Shown here: piece after piece, positions 47,509 through 54,592 of the stretch
Layout of the letters: every line of letters begins with the position of its first letter
Numbering within the stretch: the stretch's first letter is position 1
From: Pleurocapsa minor HA4230-MV1
Lineage (GTDB): Bacteria > Cyanobacteriota > Cyanobacteriia > Cyanobacteriales > Xenococcaceae
Direction of reading: 5' to 3'
NCBI GenBank assembly: GCA_019359095.1
Contig: JAHHHZ010000011.1
Location: 124,001 to 188,000, forward strand
Length of the DNA stretch: 64,000 bases
The notes under the pieces: model-generated
Databases searched by the model: none
What the model was told of the DNA's origin: nothing
The model's input: only the letters and a program-made list of their open reading frames with translations
Translations under genes and position numbers: made by a program

Positions 47509-48096
47509 ATGATTGTAGCTAGAGAGCAAGAGCGACACTTTACACCTGAAGAATATTTTGTTTGGGAAGAGCAACAATTAGAAAAGCATGAGCTAATCGA
47601 TGGTCGCGTGTATGCGATCAGTGGGGGTACAAAAAATCATAGTGCGATCGCTATAAATTGCTTGTTATCGATCAGATCTCATCTGAGAGGAAGCAAATGT
47701 AGAGTTTTTAATTCAGACTTAAAGGTTAATATTTTTAATACTCACAACTATACCTATCCCGATCTCAGTGTCACTTGCGATCCGCGAGATAATTCTAGCC
47801 CTCAATATATTACTTATCCCTGTTTGATTGTTGAGGTTTTATCCGATAGCACTGAGGCTTATGACCGAGGCAAGAAGTTTAAAAAATATCGCCGCAATCC
47901 AAATTTGATTGATTATGTTTTAGTGAGTTTTGATGAGATTGCAATTGACATTTATCACAGAAACGATGGGGGAGATTGGTTGATTTTGAGCTATCGAGAG
48001 GGCGATCGCGTAGAGTTTAAAAGTATTAGTTTAAGTTTGGCGATCGAGCAGTTCTATGAAGAAATTGTTTTCGAGCAGCAATCTGACATTTCCTAA
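47509..48096 (+). CDS. Uma2 family (DUF820) putative restriction endonuclease-like protein
   Basis: 195 residues. PD-(D/E)XK-type fold of the Uma2/DUF820 family, which is hugely expanded in cyanobacteria. YTPEEYF-like start (FTPEEYFVWEEQ), HELIDGRVYAISGG with the first acidic residue, YPDLSVTCD with the catalytic Asp, and CLIVEVLSDSTE with the E-x-V/L core. AGGAG lies 6 bases before ATG 47509, so this is preferred to ATG 47503. Biological role unknown. Third cassette. Confidence 0.87.
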   Translation: MIVAREQERHFTPEEYFVWEEQQLEKHELIDGRVYAISGGTKNHSAIAINCLLSIRSHLRGSKCRVFNSDLKVNIFNTHNYTYPDLSVTCDPRDNSSPQYITYPCLIVEVLSDSTEAYDRGKKFKKYRRNPNLIDYVLVSFDEIAIDIYHRNDGGDWLILSYREGDRVEFKSISLSLAIEQFYEEIVFEQQSDIS

Positions 48097-48139
48097 AAAA
48101 AAGACTATCTAAAATCTAAAAAAGAATGCGGAAAGGTTT

Positions 48140-48252
48140 GCGATCGCTTTTTAGATAGTTCCAGTAGGGTTTTCAAGCATAAGTTTAATTTCTTAATTTA
48201 TTTTTGATATGTTTTGTTCGCTCCATTCTGCCAGTAAAGATAAAGGTTCGAC
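48140..48252. repeat. junction copy R3: mannosidase 5' stub next to the intact hxlR 3' end
   Basis: GCGATCGC to CAAGCAT (48140-48180) is a diverged copy of the mannosidase start; from 48193 it is the true end of the HxlR gene. This is the reference junction for R1 and R2. Confidence 0.72.
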
Positions 48253-48546
48253 TAGGGTTTCACCCAAAGGCGTGAGAGAATATTCAACCTGTGCAGGAAC
48301 TGCTGGATAAACTTTTCTTTTGACCAAGCCATTCTGTTCTAATTTACGAAGAGTTTGAGTTAAAACTTTTTGAGAAATTCCTTCTATTTTACGTTCCAAT
48401 TGTTTATAACGTCTGGTTTGATAAGCAAGACAATAAATAATAATTACACTCCATTTATTGCCGATAATATCCAAAACTTGTTGAGTAGGACAATCAAGAG
48501 TAAATATTTCGGGTTCTGGACGATTACGGATTAATTTACGCACCAT
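48193..48546 (-). CDS. HxlR family transcriptional regulator
   Basis: 117 residues, winged helix-turn-helix. Conserved Cys19 (FTLDCPTQQVLDIIGNKWS) at the sensor position used by redox/quinone-responsive members, the recognition segment ISQKVLTQTLRKLEQNGL, and the wing VEYSLTPLGE. Divergent from the Old Yellow Enzyme gene (109 bp between starts), so it very likely represses that gene in response to an electrophile or oxidant. Confidence 0.87.
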   Translation of the reverse strand: MVRKLIRNRPEPEIFTLDCPTQQVLDIIGNKWSVIIIYCLAYQTRRYKQLERKIEGISQKVLTQTLRKLEQNGLVKRKVYPAVPAQVEYSLTPLGETLVEPLSLLAEWSEQNISKIN

Positions 48547-48559
48547 TTGGTATGTATCT

Positions 48560-48571
48560 TACTTTTAAGTA
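48560..48571. promoter_or_regulatory. candidate HxlR operator
   Basis: Palindrome TACTT-TT-AAGTA between the divergent hxlR and OYE genes, 14 bp before the hxlR start codon and 84 bp before the OYE start. HxlR-type regulators often bind such TACT/AGTA dyads; autoregulation is inferred. Confidence 0.45.
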
Positions 48572-48654
48572 CCTTCTTGATTGATGGTAGGGATAGGCTT
48601 AATGATATCAGTAGGGTATTTACTACTCAAGCAAAAATTAACTAAATCCAAATT

Positions 48655-49743
48655 ATGAACTCTAATCTTTTTGACTTTTTTCAATTAGGCTCAAATAATT
48701 TAGACAACCGTATGGTGATGGCTCCCATGACTCGCTTACGTGCTAATGGGACAATTCCCACTCAGTTAATGGCAGAATATTATGCTCAACGTGCTACTGC
48801 TGGTTTAATTATTACTGAATGCACCATGATATCTCCCCTCAGTCAAGGATATATGAATGTACCTGGTATTTATAACGAGGAGCAAATTCAAGGTTGGAAA
48901 TTAGTTACTAATGCAGTTCACGCTCAAGGCGGTAAAATATTTTTACAAATTTGGCATAGTGGCAGAGTAGCTCATTCAGCTTTACTTAATGGAGAAAAAC
49001 CAGTTGCACCCAGCGAAATTGCAGCTACAGGTCAATTACATACTCCTATTGGTAAGGTAGAGATAGAAACTCCCCGTGCTTTAGAAACCTCAGAAATCTC
49101 AGAAATTATTGCTCAATTTCGTCAAGCAGCAATCAATGCAAAACAGGCTGGTTTTGATGGAGTAGAGTTACACGGCGCCTTTGGTTATTTAATCGATCAA
49201 TTTTTACAGGATGGTTCAAATCAACGCCAGGATAAGTATGGCGGTTCGATAGAAAATCGCGCTCGTTTTTTACTAGAAGTAGTTGAAGCAGTAACTCAAG
49301 TTTGGAGAGATGACTGTGTTGGGATTAGATTATCTCCTAGTAATACTTTTTATGGCATGGTTGACTCCGATTCTCAAGCCACTTTTAGCTACGTAATCAA
49401 AGCCTTGAATAATTTTAAGTTGGCATATATTCATCTAATGGAAGCCAATGAAGTTGACCTAAAGACTCGTCAGGTTATTAATCCTGTTTTACCCATTTTT
49501 CGTCCTCTTTATCAGGGAAATATTATTACCAATGGTGGTTATAACAAAGAGACAGGAAATAGCGCGATCGCTTCTGGAAATGCCGAGTTAGTTTCTTACG
49601 GTAGACCATATCTAGCTAATCCTGATTTGGTCAAGAGATTTGTTGCTAATGCTCCTTTAAATGAACCTGATCCCAGAACTTTTTACGGTAGAGGTGATAC
49701 TGAAAACGCAAAAGTTGGCTATACAGATTATTCTTTTCTTTGA
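48655..49743 (+). CDS. Old Yellow Enzyme family alkene reductase (NemA-like)
   Basis: 362 residues, FMN-dependent TIM barrel. NRMVMAPMTRLRAN at the FMN site, QIWHSGRVAH with the flavin-contacting residues, GFDGVELHGAFGYL with the substrate-binding H/N-type position, and YGRPYLANPDLVKRF at the C-terminus. Reduces activated C=C bonds of enals, quinone-like or nitro compounds with NAD(P)H. Paired divergently with an HxlR regulator, a common electrophile-response unit. Confidence 0.92.
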   Translation: MNSNLFDFFQLGSNNLDNRMVMAPMTRLRANGTIPTQLMAEYYAQRATAGLIITECTMISPLSQGYMNVPGIYNEEQIQGWKLVTNAVHAQGGKIFLQIWHSGRVAHSALLNGEKPVAPSEIAATGQLHTPIGKVEIETPRALETSEISEIIAQFRQAAINAKQAGFDGVELHGAFGYLIDQFLQDGSNQRQDKYGGSIENRARFLLEVVEAVTQVWRDDCVGIRLSPSNTFYGMVDSDSQATFSYVIKALNNFKLAYIHLMEANEVDLKTRQVINPVLPIFRPLYQGNIITNGGYNKETGNSAIASGNAELVSYGRPYLANPDLVKRFVANAPLNEPDPRTFYGRGDTENAKVGYTDYSFL

Positions 49744-49925
49744 ATCAAATGCTTTATTACTACCTAAATTAATTATGTGGTCAAATTGGAGTTGACTCAG
49801 GACAGACTTAACTTTTGTAGTGCGATCGCAGGCACTCAATTAGGGTTAAGATCCAGAAATTTGCTCGCAATAATATATTGTATAGTTATGCAATCAACAA
49901 AGTAGAATATACAGGGAGTATCAAA

Positions 49926-50477
49926 GTGCTTGAAATTAAAGATTTTGCCACTCAAAATTGGACTATTACACCAGTTGGATTAGCAGGCAAGGAAACGCCA
50001 AGTACTATAGCCGATCAAAGATGGAACATAGTTTTGACAGGGGTGGTTAATGTTAATTTGAAAGGCGCTGGGGGAGAGTTTTTACGTGAAACATTACTTT
50101 TTAGACCACATGTCGGTTCAGCGATGCGGTTTGCAATTGGGCAGTATGATATTCCGATTCCTCCAGCTTCATATGGTGGCGATGTGCCTGAAACGGTATT
50201 TCAGGTTGAACAATATGCGCCACATGCGACGATCGGCTCGACCTATCATGGTAATTCTGCCGTAAATTATGGCTATGCTGTCGATCTTTGGCGCCTCAAC
50301 CCTTCTGACGTTAGTAAAGATGCTAGGACAAACGCTGCAATCAACAAAATATTTACTGGACTACAAGTTGACGTTGCGGTGTCGGGTACCGATGGGCAAC
50401 TATACCGTCTAAGCTATAACATTAACCTGATTGGGCGGATTAGATTTAGAAAATATATTGCTGAATTGTCTATCTGA
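49926..50477 (+). CDS. hypothetical protein, no family recognised
   Basis: About 183 residues, soluble, no signal peptide, beta-rich composition (WNIVLTGVVNVNLKG, LYRLSYNINLIGRIRF). The frame is open from a TTG at 49878, but GTG 49926 follows GGGAGT by 8 bases and is preferred. Aromatic and polar residues are spread as in a beta-barrel or jelly-roll protein, but no motif is identifiable. It stands alone downstream of the OYE gene. Confidence 0.6.
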   Translation: MLEIKDFATQNWTITPVGLAGKETPSTIADQRWNIVLTGVVNVNLKGAGGEFLRETLLFRPHVGSAMRFAIGQYDIPIPPASYGGDVPETVFQVEQYAPHATIGSTYHGNSAVNYGYAVDLWRLNPSDVSKDARTNAAINKIFTGLQVDVAVSGTDGQLYRLSYNINLIGRIRFRKYIAELSI

Positions 50478-50565
50478 TCTCAAATATAAATAAGAATGAT
50501 ATAGATAGATAGTTACCAAGTCTTCCATTTGTAGCAAACATTTGTAGATTTCAGTTAATCTTACG

Positions 50566-51117
50566 TTAGCTTAATTTTCTTCTCCATAATCCCAGTCGTT
50601 TTTGCCACAGATTCATAGGATAATAAAAAGCAGGACTCCAAAGGCTAGTAATAATTGCTGAAATAATAACTACCTGCTGATATTTCTGCCTTAAATCAGT
50701 CATGCCAATTGAATGTTCTCCAGCATACTGTAAAGCAAAAATGGCTTCAGATAAAAATGTCATAAAAAACACGATAAAAGCGACAGAAATAAAATCTTCA
50801 CCTAGATACTTTTGCGTCTTGAGACTGGAAGTTAAAACCCCTATCACTACAAAACTGAGAATATGTGAGGGATTGCTAATAGTAATACCATCATAGATAC
50901 AGCCGATCATCAAACCAGCGATCGCCCCTTGCCATGCCGTTCTATTGAGACTCCAAGCCACAACCCAAATTAATAACCAGTTTGGATTTACTTCTAATAG
51001 CTCCATCCCTGGAAGATCGACCAGCATTAAAATAATGCAAACAGCGATCGAGGCAGTAACAAACAGTAAATTAATTACCGTTAAAATATTAAGTGATCTC
51101 TGTTTTTGACGCTGCAT
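50566..51117 (-). CDS. mreD: rod shape-determining protein MreD
   Basis: 183 residues, about five membrane helices, matching MreD: LLEVNPNWLLIWVVAW, then GLMIGCIYDG. Part of the elongasome with MreB, MreC, RodA. Last gene of mreBCD; separated from mreC by a tandem repeat. Confidence 0.85.
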   Translation of the reverse strand: MQRQKQRSLNILTVINLLFVTASIAVCIILMLVDLPGMELLEVNPNWLLIWVVAWSLNRTAWQGAIAGLMIGCIYDGITISNPSHILSFVVIGVLTSSLKTQKYLGEDFISVAFIVFFMTFLSEAIFALQYAGEHSIGMTDLRQKYQQVVIISAIITSLWSPAFYYPMNLWQKRLGLWRRKLS

Positions 51118-51120
51118 TAT

Positions 51121-51155
51121 TACTGATTACTGATTACTGATTACTGATTACTGAT
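51121..51155. repeat. heptanucleotide tandem repeat (TACTGAT)5 between mreC and mreD
   Basis: Five exact units filling the whole mreC-mreD gap and encoding the last codons of mreC (NQ and stop TAA). Length changes would alter both the MreC tail and the spacing to mreD. Confidence 0.78.
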
Positions 51156-51897
51156 TATCAGCTAACTTAGATGCAAATGGCTGAATCACTACCCATTCTA
51201 AAACATCAATTGGCGCACTTAATTCAACCTCAATGGTAGCACCTTGATTTTTCTTGATAGATTTGACCTTCCCAATTGCTAAACCAGGAGGATAAAGCTT
51301 ACTCAGGGGAGAAGTCGCAATCTCATCTCCAGGTTTAATGTCTGCTACCTGATTAAAAAACTGCATCACAACTATAGATGAACTTTTGCCTCGAACATAG
51401 CCAAACTGACGATTACGACTGAGAATTGCCCCAACTCGACTGGTACTATCACTGATTAATAATACCTTGCTGGTATGAGGCGTAACGTGAGTAACTCGCC
51501 CCACTAAACCACCGATACCCGTGACAATATAGCCAGGTTTAACCCCATCTTTGCTTCCCTTACCCAGAGTAACTCTGTTCCACCAGCGATCGCGACTACG
51601 AGCAATTACAGGTGCAGCAATAGTTTTCACTGGTTGAGCTTCAGCATAAGCTAACGATTGCTTCAACTGCCGATTCTGCTGTTCTAACTCCGCTAAGTTT
51701 TGCTCTAGCTCTAAAATTTTGGCATTAGTCAGCCGCTCTTCTAAAGTAAACTGTGCTTGAGATTGAAATGGTTTAACTACAAAGTAATAAGCTTCGGAGA
51801 GAAATGCAGCCTGAGTTTGTTTGATCCCTAGAGCAATAATTAGAGCGACTATAACTATGATTGTACGAAACCCATATCTGTCCCACCAGCGACTCAT
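51148..51897 (-). CDS. mreC: rod shape-determining protein MreC
   Basis: 249 residues. N-terminal transmembrane segment (~12-30), a coiled coil (~52-90, EERLTNAKILELEQNLAELE), then the two beta-barrel lobes (GKGSKDGVKPGYIVTG, ISDSTSRVGAIL). Periplasmic scaffold linking MreB to cell-wall synthases. The extreme C-terminus is tandem-repeat derived. Confidence 0.92.
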   Translation of the reverse strand: MSRWWDRYGFRTIIVIVALIIALGIKQTQAAFLSEAYYFVVKPFQSQAQFTLEERLTNAKILELEQNLAELEQQNRQLKQSLAYAEAQPVKTIAAPVIARSRDRWWNRVTLGKGSKDGVKPGYIVTGIGGLVGRVTHVTPHTSKVLLISDSTSRVGAILSRNRQFGYVRGKSSSIVVMQFFNQVADIKPGDEIATSPLSKLYPPGLAIGKVKSIKKNQGATIEVELSAPIDVLEWVVIQPFASKLADNQ

Positions 51898-51961
51898 ACG
51901 ACAGTTGTCCCAATTAATTTTCTGACAGTATTCAAGATTGTTTAAAGCGCGATCGCAACTA

Positions 51962-52999
51962 TTATCTCAGGATAGAAGTATCGCTAAAGACGCGATCGAA
52001 AGTTTTGTCTTCTAAAACCTTTCCTGTCCCCAACACTACACATTTCAAAGGATCGGCTGCAATATGAGTCACAATACCTGTTTCATGACTGATTAAAATA
52101 TCAATACCCCGCAGCAATGCACCTCCTCCTGCCAACATGATGCCACGATCGATAATATCCGCAGCCAAATCTGGAGGAGTTTGCTCTAGAGTACGTTTAA
52201 CCGCCTCAATGATACTTCTTACCGAATCTTTGAGACATTCCCTAATTTCTGATTCGCTCACTTCCACCGTACTGGGTAACCCTGAAAGCAAGTGCAAACC
52301 TCTTACTTCCATCGTGCGATCGCTCTCATCAATAGGATAAGCCGAACCGATTTTAAACTTAATATTTTCCGCTGTATTTTCGCCGATCGCTAATTTATGC
52401 TCTCGCTTAATTTGATTGGAGATCGCTTCGGTCAATTCATCCCCAGCAATACGAATAGACTCACTAATTACTTTGCCCTGAGAGCTAATTACGGCTACCT
52501 CAGTAGTTCCACCACCAATATCGACAATCATATTGCCTGTAGCTTCACATACAGGTAAACCTGCTCCAATTGCTGCGGCGATCGGTTCTTCAATTAAGTT
52601 GACTTCCCTTGCTCCTGCATTCGTGGCAGCTTCAATCACCGCACGACGTTCTAACTTGGTGACACCGCTAGGAATGCCAATCACCATGCGCGGATGAACT
52701 AAAGGATTACCTTCAAAAGCCCGTTTAACAAATTCGTGGATCATGGCTTCTGTCGCGTCAAAATCAGCGATTACCCCATCTTTGAGGGGACGCAAGGCTT
52801 GAATATTTTCGGGAGAGCGTCCTAGGAGTAATTTTGCTTCTTTACCGAATGCTCTGGGGTATTCTGTTTTGCGTTCGATCGCCACTACAGAAGGTTCTTC
52901 CAAAACAATTCCTTTGCTAGATACATAGACCAAAGTATTCGCAGTACCGAGATCGATACCCATGTCCCGCGAAAGTTTAAAACGATTAAAAAAACCCAC
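51962..52999 (-). CDS. mreB: rod shape-determining protein MreB
   Basis: 345 residues, bacterial actin. Phosphate-1 loop GIDLGTANTLVYV (14-26), phosphate-2 IVDIGGGTTEVAVIS, adenosine motif MLAGGGALLRGID. Forms membrane-bound filaments guiding lateral wall synthesis. First gene of mreBCD; 64 bp before mreC. Confidence 0.96.
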   Translation of the reverse strand: MGFFNRFKLSRDMGIDLGTANTLVYVSSKGIVLEEPSVVAIERKTEYPRAFGKEAKLLLGRSPENIQALRPLKDGVIADFDATEAMIHEFVKRAFEGNPLVHPRMVIGIPSGVTKLERRAVIEAATNAGAREVNLIEEPIAAAIGAGLPVCEATGNMIVDIGGGTTEVAVISSQGKVISESIRIAGDELTEAISNQIKREHKLAIGENTAENIKFKIGSAYPIDESDRTMEVRGLHLLSGLPSTVEVSESEIRECLKDSVRSIIEAVKRTLEQTPPDLAADIIDRGIMLAGGGALLRGIDILISHETGIVTHIAADPLKCVVLGTGKVLEDKTFDRVFSDTSILR

Positions 53000-53128
53000 T
53001 GTAATATTTCGCTCCGCAGAAACTAATAACGCATTGTTTAAGTCGAATCTAATCTACTCTCTATATGCTAATTAGTCTAATCGAAAATATACGGAAATTA
53101 GATCTAGGTAGTTAGGTTTCAAAAACTA

Positions 53129-53214
53129 GAGAGATTGCAAAAACTGAATCATCGCAGTGCGATCGCTTATTGATAAATTCTGAAATGTTTCTTTGGCGTT
53201 TTTTGCTTCTCCAT
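53129..53214. repeat. stub L: copy of the di-heme oxidoreductase 3' end
   Basis: Nearly identical to 54595-54682, the true end of the gene at 54593. On the minus strand it still reads AKETFQNLSISDRTAMIQFL and QSL then stop. Diverges at CCAT on the right and AGAG on the left. Confidence 0.85.
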
Positions 53215-53221
53215 ATTTTAG

Positions 53222-53283
53222 ATATTTTCCATTGAGATACACTTTTAAGCAGAGTTGTTTAACTTCTACTGGATAGAAGCTAG
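53222..53283 (-). pseudogene. fragment resembling an IS1-type transposase N-terminus (tentative)
   Basis: The minus strand reads FYPVEVKQLCLKVYLNGKYL, similar to the start of the helix-turn-helix region of cyanobacterial IS1-like transposases (YPxExKxxCLxMYLNG). Only ~20 codons. Sits between stub L and the GST gene. Confidence 0.35.
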
Positions 53284-53304
53284 AAATAGGCTGAGAAATT
53301 AGTT

Positions 53305-53970
53305 TTGCTGAAATTTTATTATAAAAAATTATCGCTGTATTCCCGTCCTGTATGGATTGCTCTATTGGAAAAACAGCTATCTTTTGAGTCTATAGAATTA
53401 AACCTAAACGGCGATCAGTGGCAGCAAGAGTTTATAGCAATTAATCCTTTTGGGCGTATTCCCGTATTGATAGATGATGATTTTGTAATTTATGAATGCT
53501 TAAGCATTCTGGATTATCTGGAACTCCAGTATCCAACTCCCGCCTTGTTACCTAAAGAGAGCAAAATTTCAACAATTGTCCGCATGAGCGAAATGTTGGC
53601 GCTACATGAGTTGATTCCAGCAATGCTCACTCTCATACGTGTAACTGATAACCAAAATGCTATTGAGCAAGCTAATCGACAAATAACCGCAATGCTTAGT
53701 TTTTTAGAAAAGCATCTAACTGGTAAAACCTATATTGCTGGAGAGCAGTTTAGTTTAGCCGAAATTGTGGCAGGTTCAATTATTATTTGGTTACCGTATT
53801 TAAATATACCTCTATCAAATTATCCAAATGTAGAACTCTGGTCAAACCAATTAATGCAACGTCCAAGTTGGCAAGCAACTCAACCAGATCCGAAAGTGAT
53901 TCAAAATTGGTTAAAACGTATTCAGAAACTGCCTAAAGTGCGAGCTAGACAGTGGAAGCAAAAAAATTAA
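53305..53970 (+). CDS. glutathione S-transferase family protein
   Basis: 221 residues. Thioredoxin-like N-terminal domain (FYYKKLSLYSRPVWIALLEK with the Ser/Tyr catalytic region at ~9-12, then the cis-Pro turn GRIPVLIDDDFVIYECLSIL with the gamma-Glu-binding E-C/S pair), and an all-helical C-terminal domain (TYIAGEQFSLAEIVAG). The start is TTG 53305: no ATG fits before the first strand, and the N-terminus is complete at this codon. Its 5' region is fused to foreign stubs, so the native promoter may be lost. Cassette gene between stub L and stub M. Confidence 0.8.
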   Translation: MLKFYYKKLSLYSRPVWIALLEKQLSFESIELNLNGDQWQQEFIAINPFGRIPVLIDDDFVIYECLSILDYLELQYPTPALLPKESKISTIVRMSEMLALHELIPAMLTLIRVTDNQNAIEQANRQITAMLSFLEKHLTGKTYIAGEQFSLAEIVAGSIIIWLPYLNIPLSNYPNVELWSNQLMQRPSWQATQPDPKVIQNWLKRIQKLPKVRARQWKQKN

Positions 53971-54041
53971 AAGTCACATTGCGCTAAAGCATACACCTTC
54001 GGATATCCTGCTTGACAGGAAAAGTTAAAACTAACACCTGG

Positions 54042-54070
54042 CTTATAGCTTACAGCTTACAGCTTATAGC
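54042..54070. repeat. heptanucleotide tandem repeat (CTTAYAG)4
   Basis: Four CTTATAG/CTTACAG units immediately before stub M. Confidence 0.6.
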
Positions 54071-54072
54071 TA

Positions 54073-54146
54073 GTTAAAGAGATTGCAAAAACTGAATCAT
54101 CGCAGTGCGATCGCTCGTTAATAAATTCTGAAATGTTTCTTTAATT
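54073..54146. repeat. stub M: second copy of the di-heme oxidoreductase 3' end
   Basis: Copy of the end of the gene at 54593; the minus strand reads KETFQNLLTSDRTAMIQFL and QSL then stop. Right-hand identity ends near 54141, earlier than in stub L, and runs straight into a foreign reading frame (next entry). Confidence 0.85.
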
Positions 54147-54231
54147 TTGCTTGGGGAAAATCAGAAGGGGTGTAGCCTCCTACTTCTAATGATTGACAGT
54201 GGGTAATAATGTCTTGTAAGACGGCTATCGC
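54147..54231 (-). pseudogene. remnant of NRPS condensation-domain linker
   Basis: The minus strand reads AVLQDIITHCQSLEVGGYTP, then SDFPQAKL, the well-known conserved sequence (YTPSDFP) near the C-terminal end of non-ribosomal peptide synthetase condensation domains. About 28 codons only; it continues in frame into stub M. No other NRPS sequence is in the window. Confidence 0.6.
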
Positions 54232-54243
54232 TTATTTCTTTAG

Positions 54244-54519
54244 TTAATGATGAGCTTCCATATACGCTCGCAGTAAACTATTAATCTGAGTTTGATAGCC
54301 TTTTCCTTGGGATTTGAACTACTCTAGAACATCGCTGTCGATTCGCAAAGTAACTTGAGACTTATTCTTGTTCGCGGGTAAACCTTGGCGAACTACTGCT
54401 TTAGCAAATTGTTCTGGCATAATTTCAGGACAATCAGATAGATCGATTTCTCGATCGCTCATCGCATCAAGTTTTTCCCAGTCTGTTTCAGATTTGCTCG
54501 AAATAGGTTTTCTGCTCAT
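54244..54519 (-). pseudogene. BrnA-type antitoxin with in-frame TAG
   Basis: Starts MSRKPISSKSETDWEKLDAM and continues LPANKNKSQVTLRIDSDVLE, the BrnA antitoxin pattern (ribbon-helix-helix). TAG at 54319-54321 replaces the Trp usual at this place (DVLEWFK). The frame goes on FKSQGKGYQTQINSLLRAYM to TAA at 54244. The brnT toxin, normally directly upstream, is absent. Translation would stop at 66 residues, before the DNA-binding C-terminus is complete. Confidence 0.75.
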
Positions 54520-54592
54520 ATTTAGTTGCCTTCCTAGCTGAAATAATGCGGATTAAGCATTTTTGCTTACTGCAAAAGTGGCATGCTCCCAG

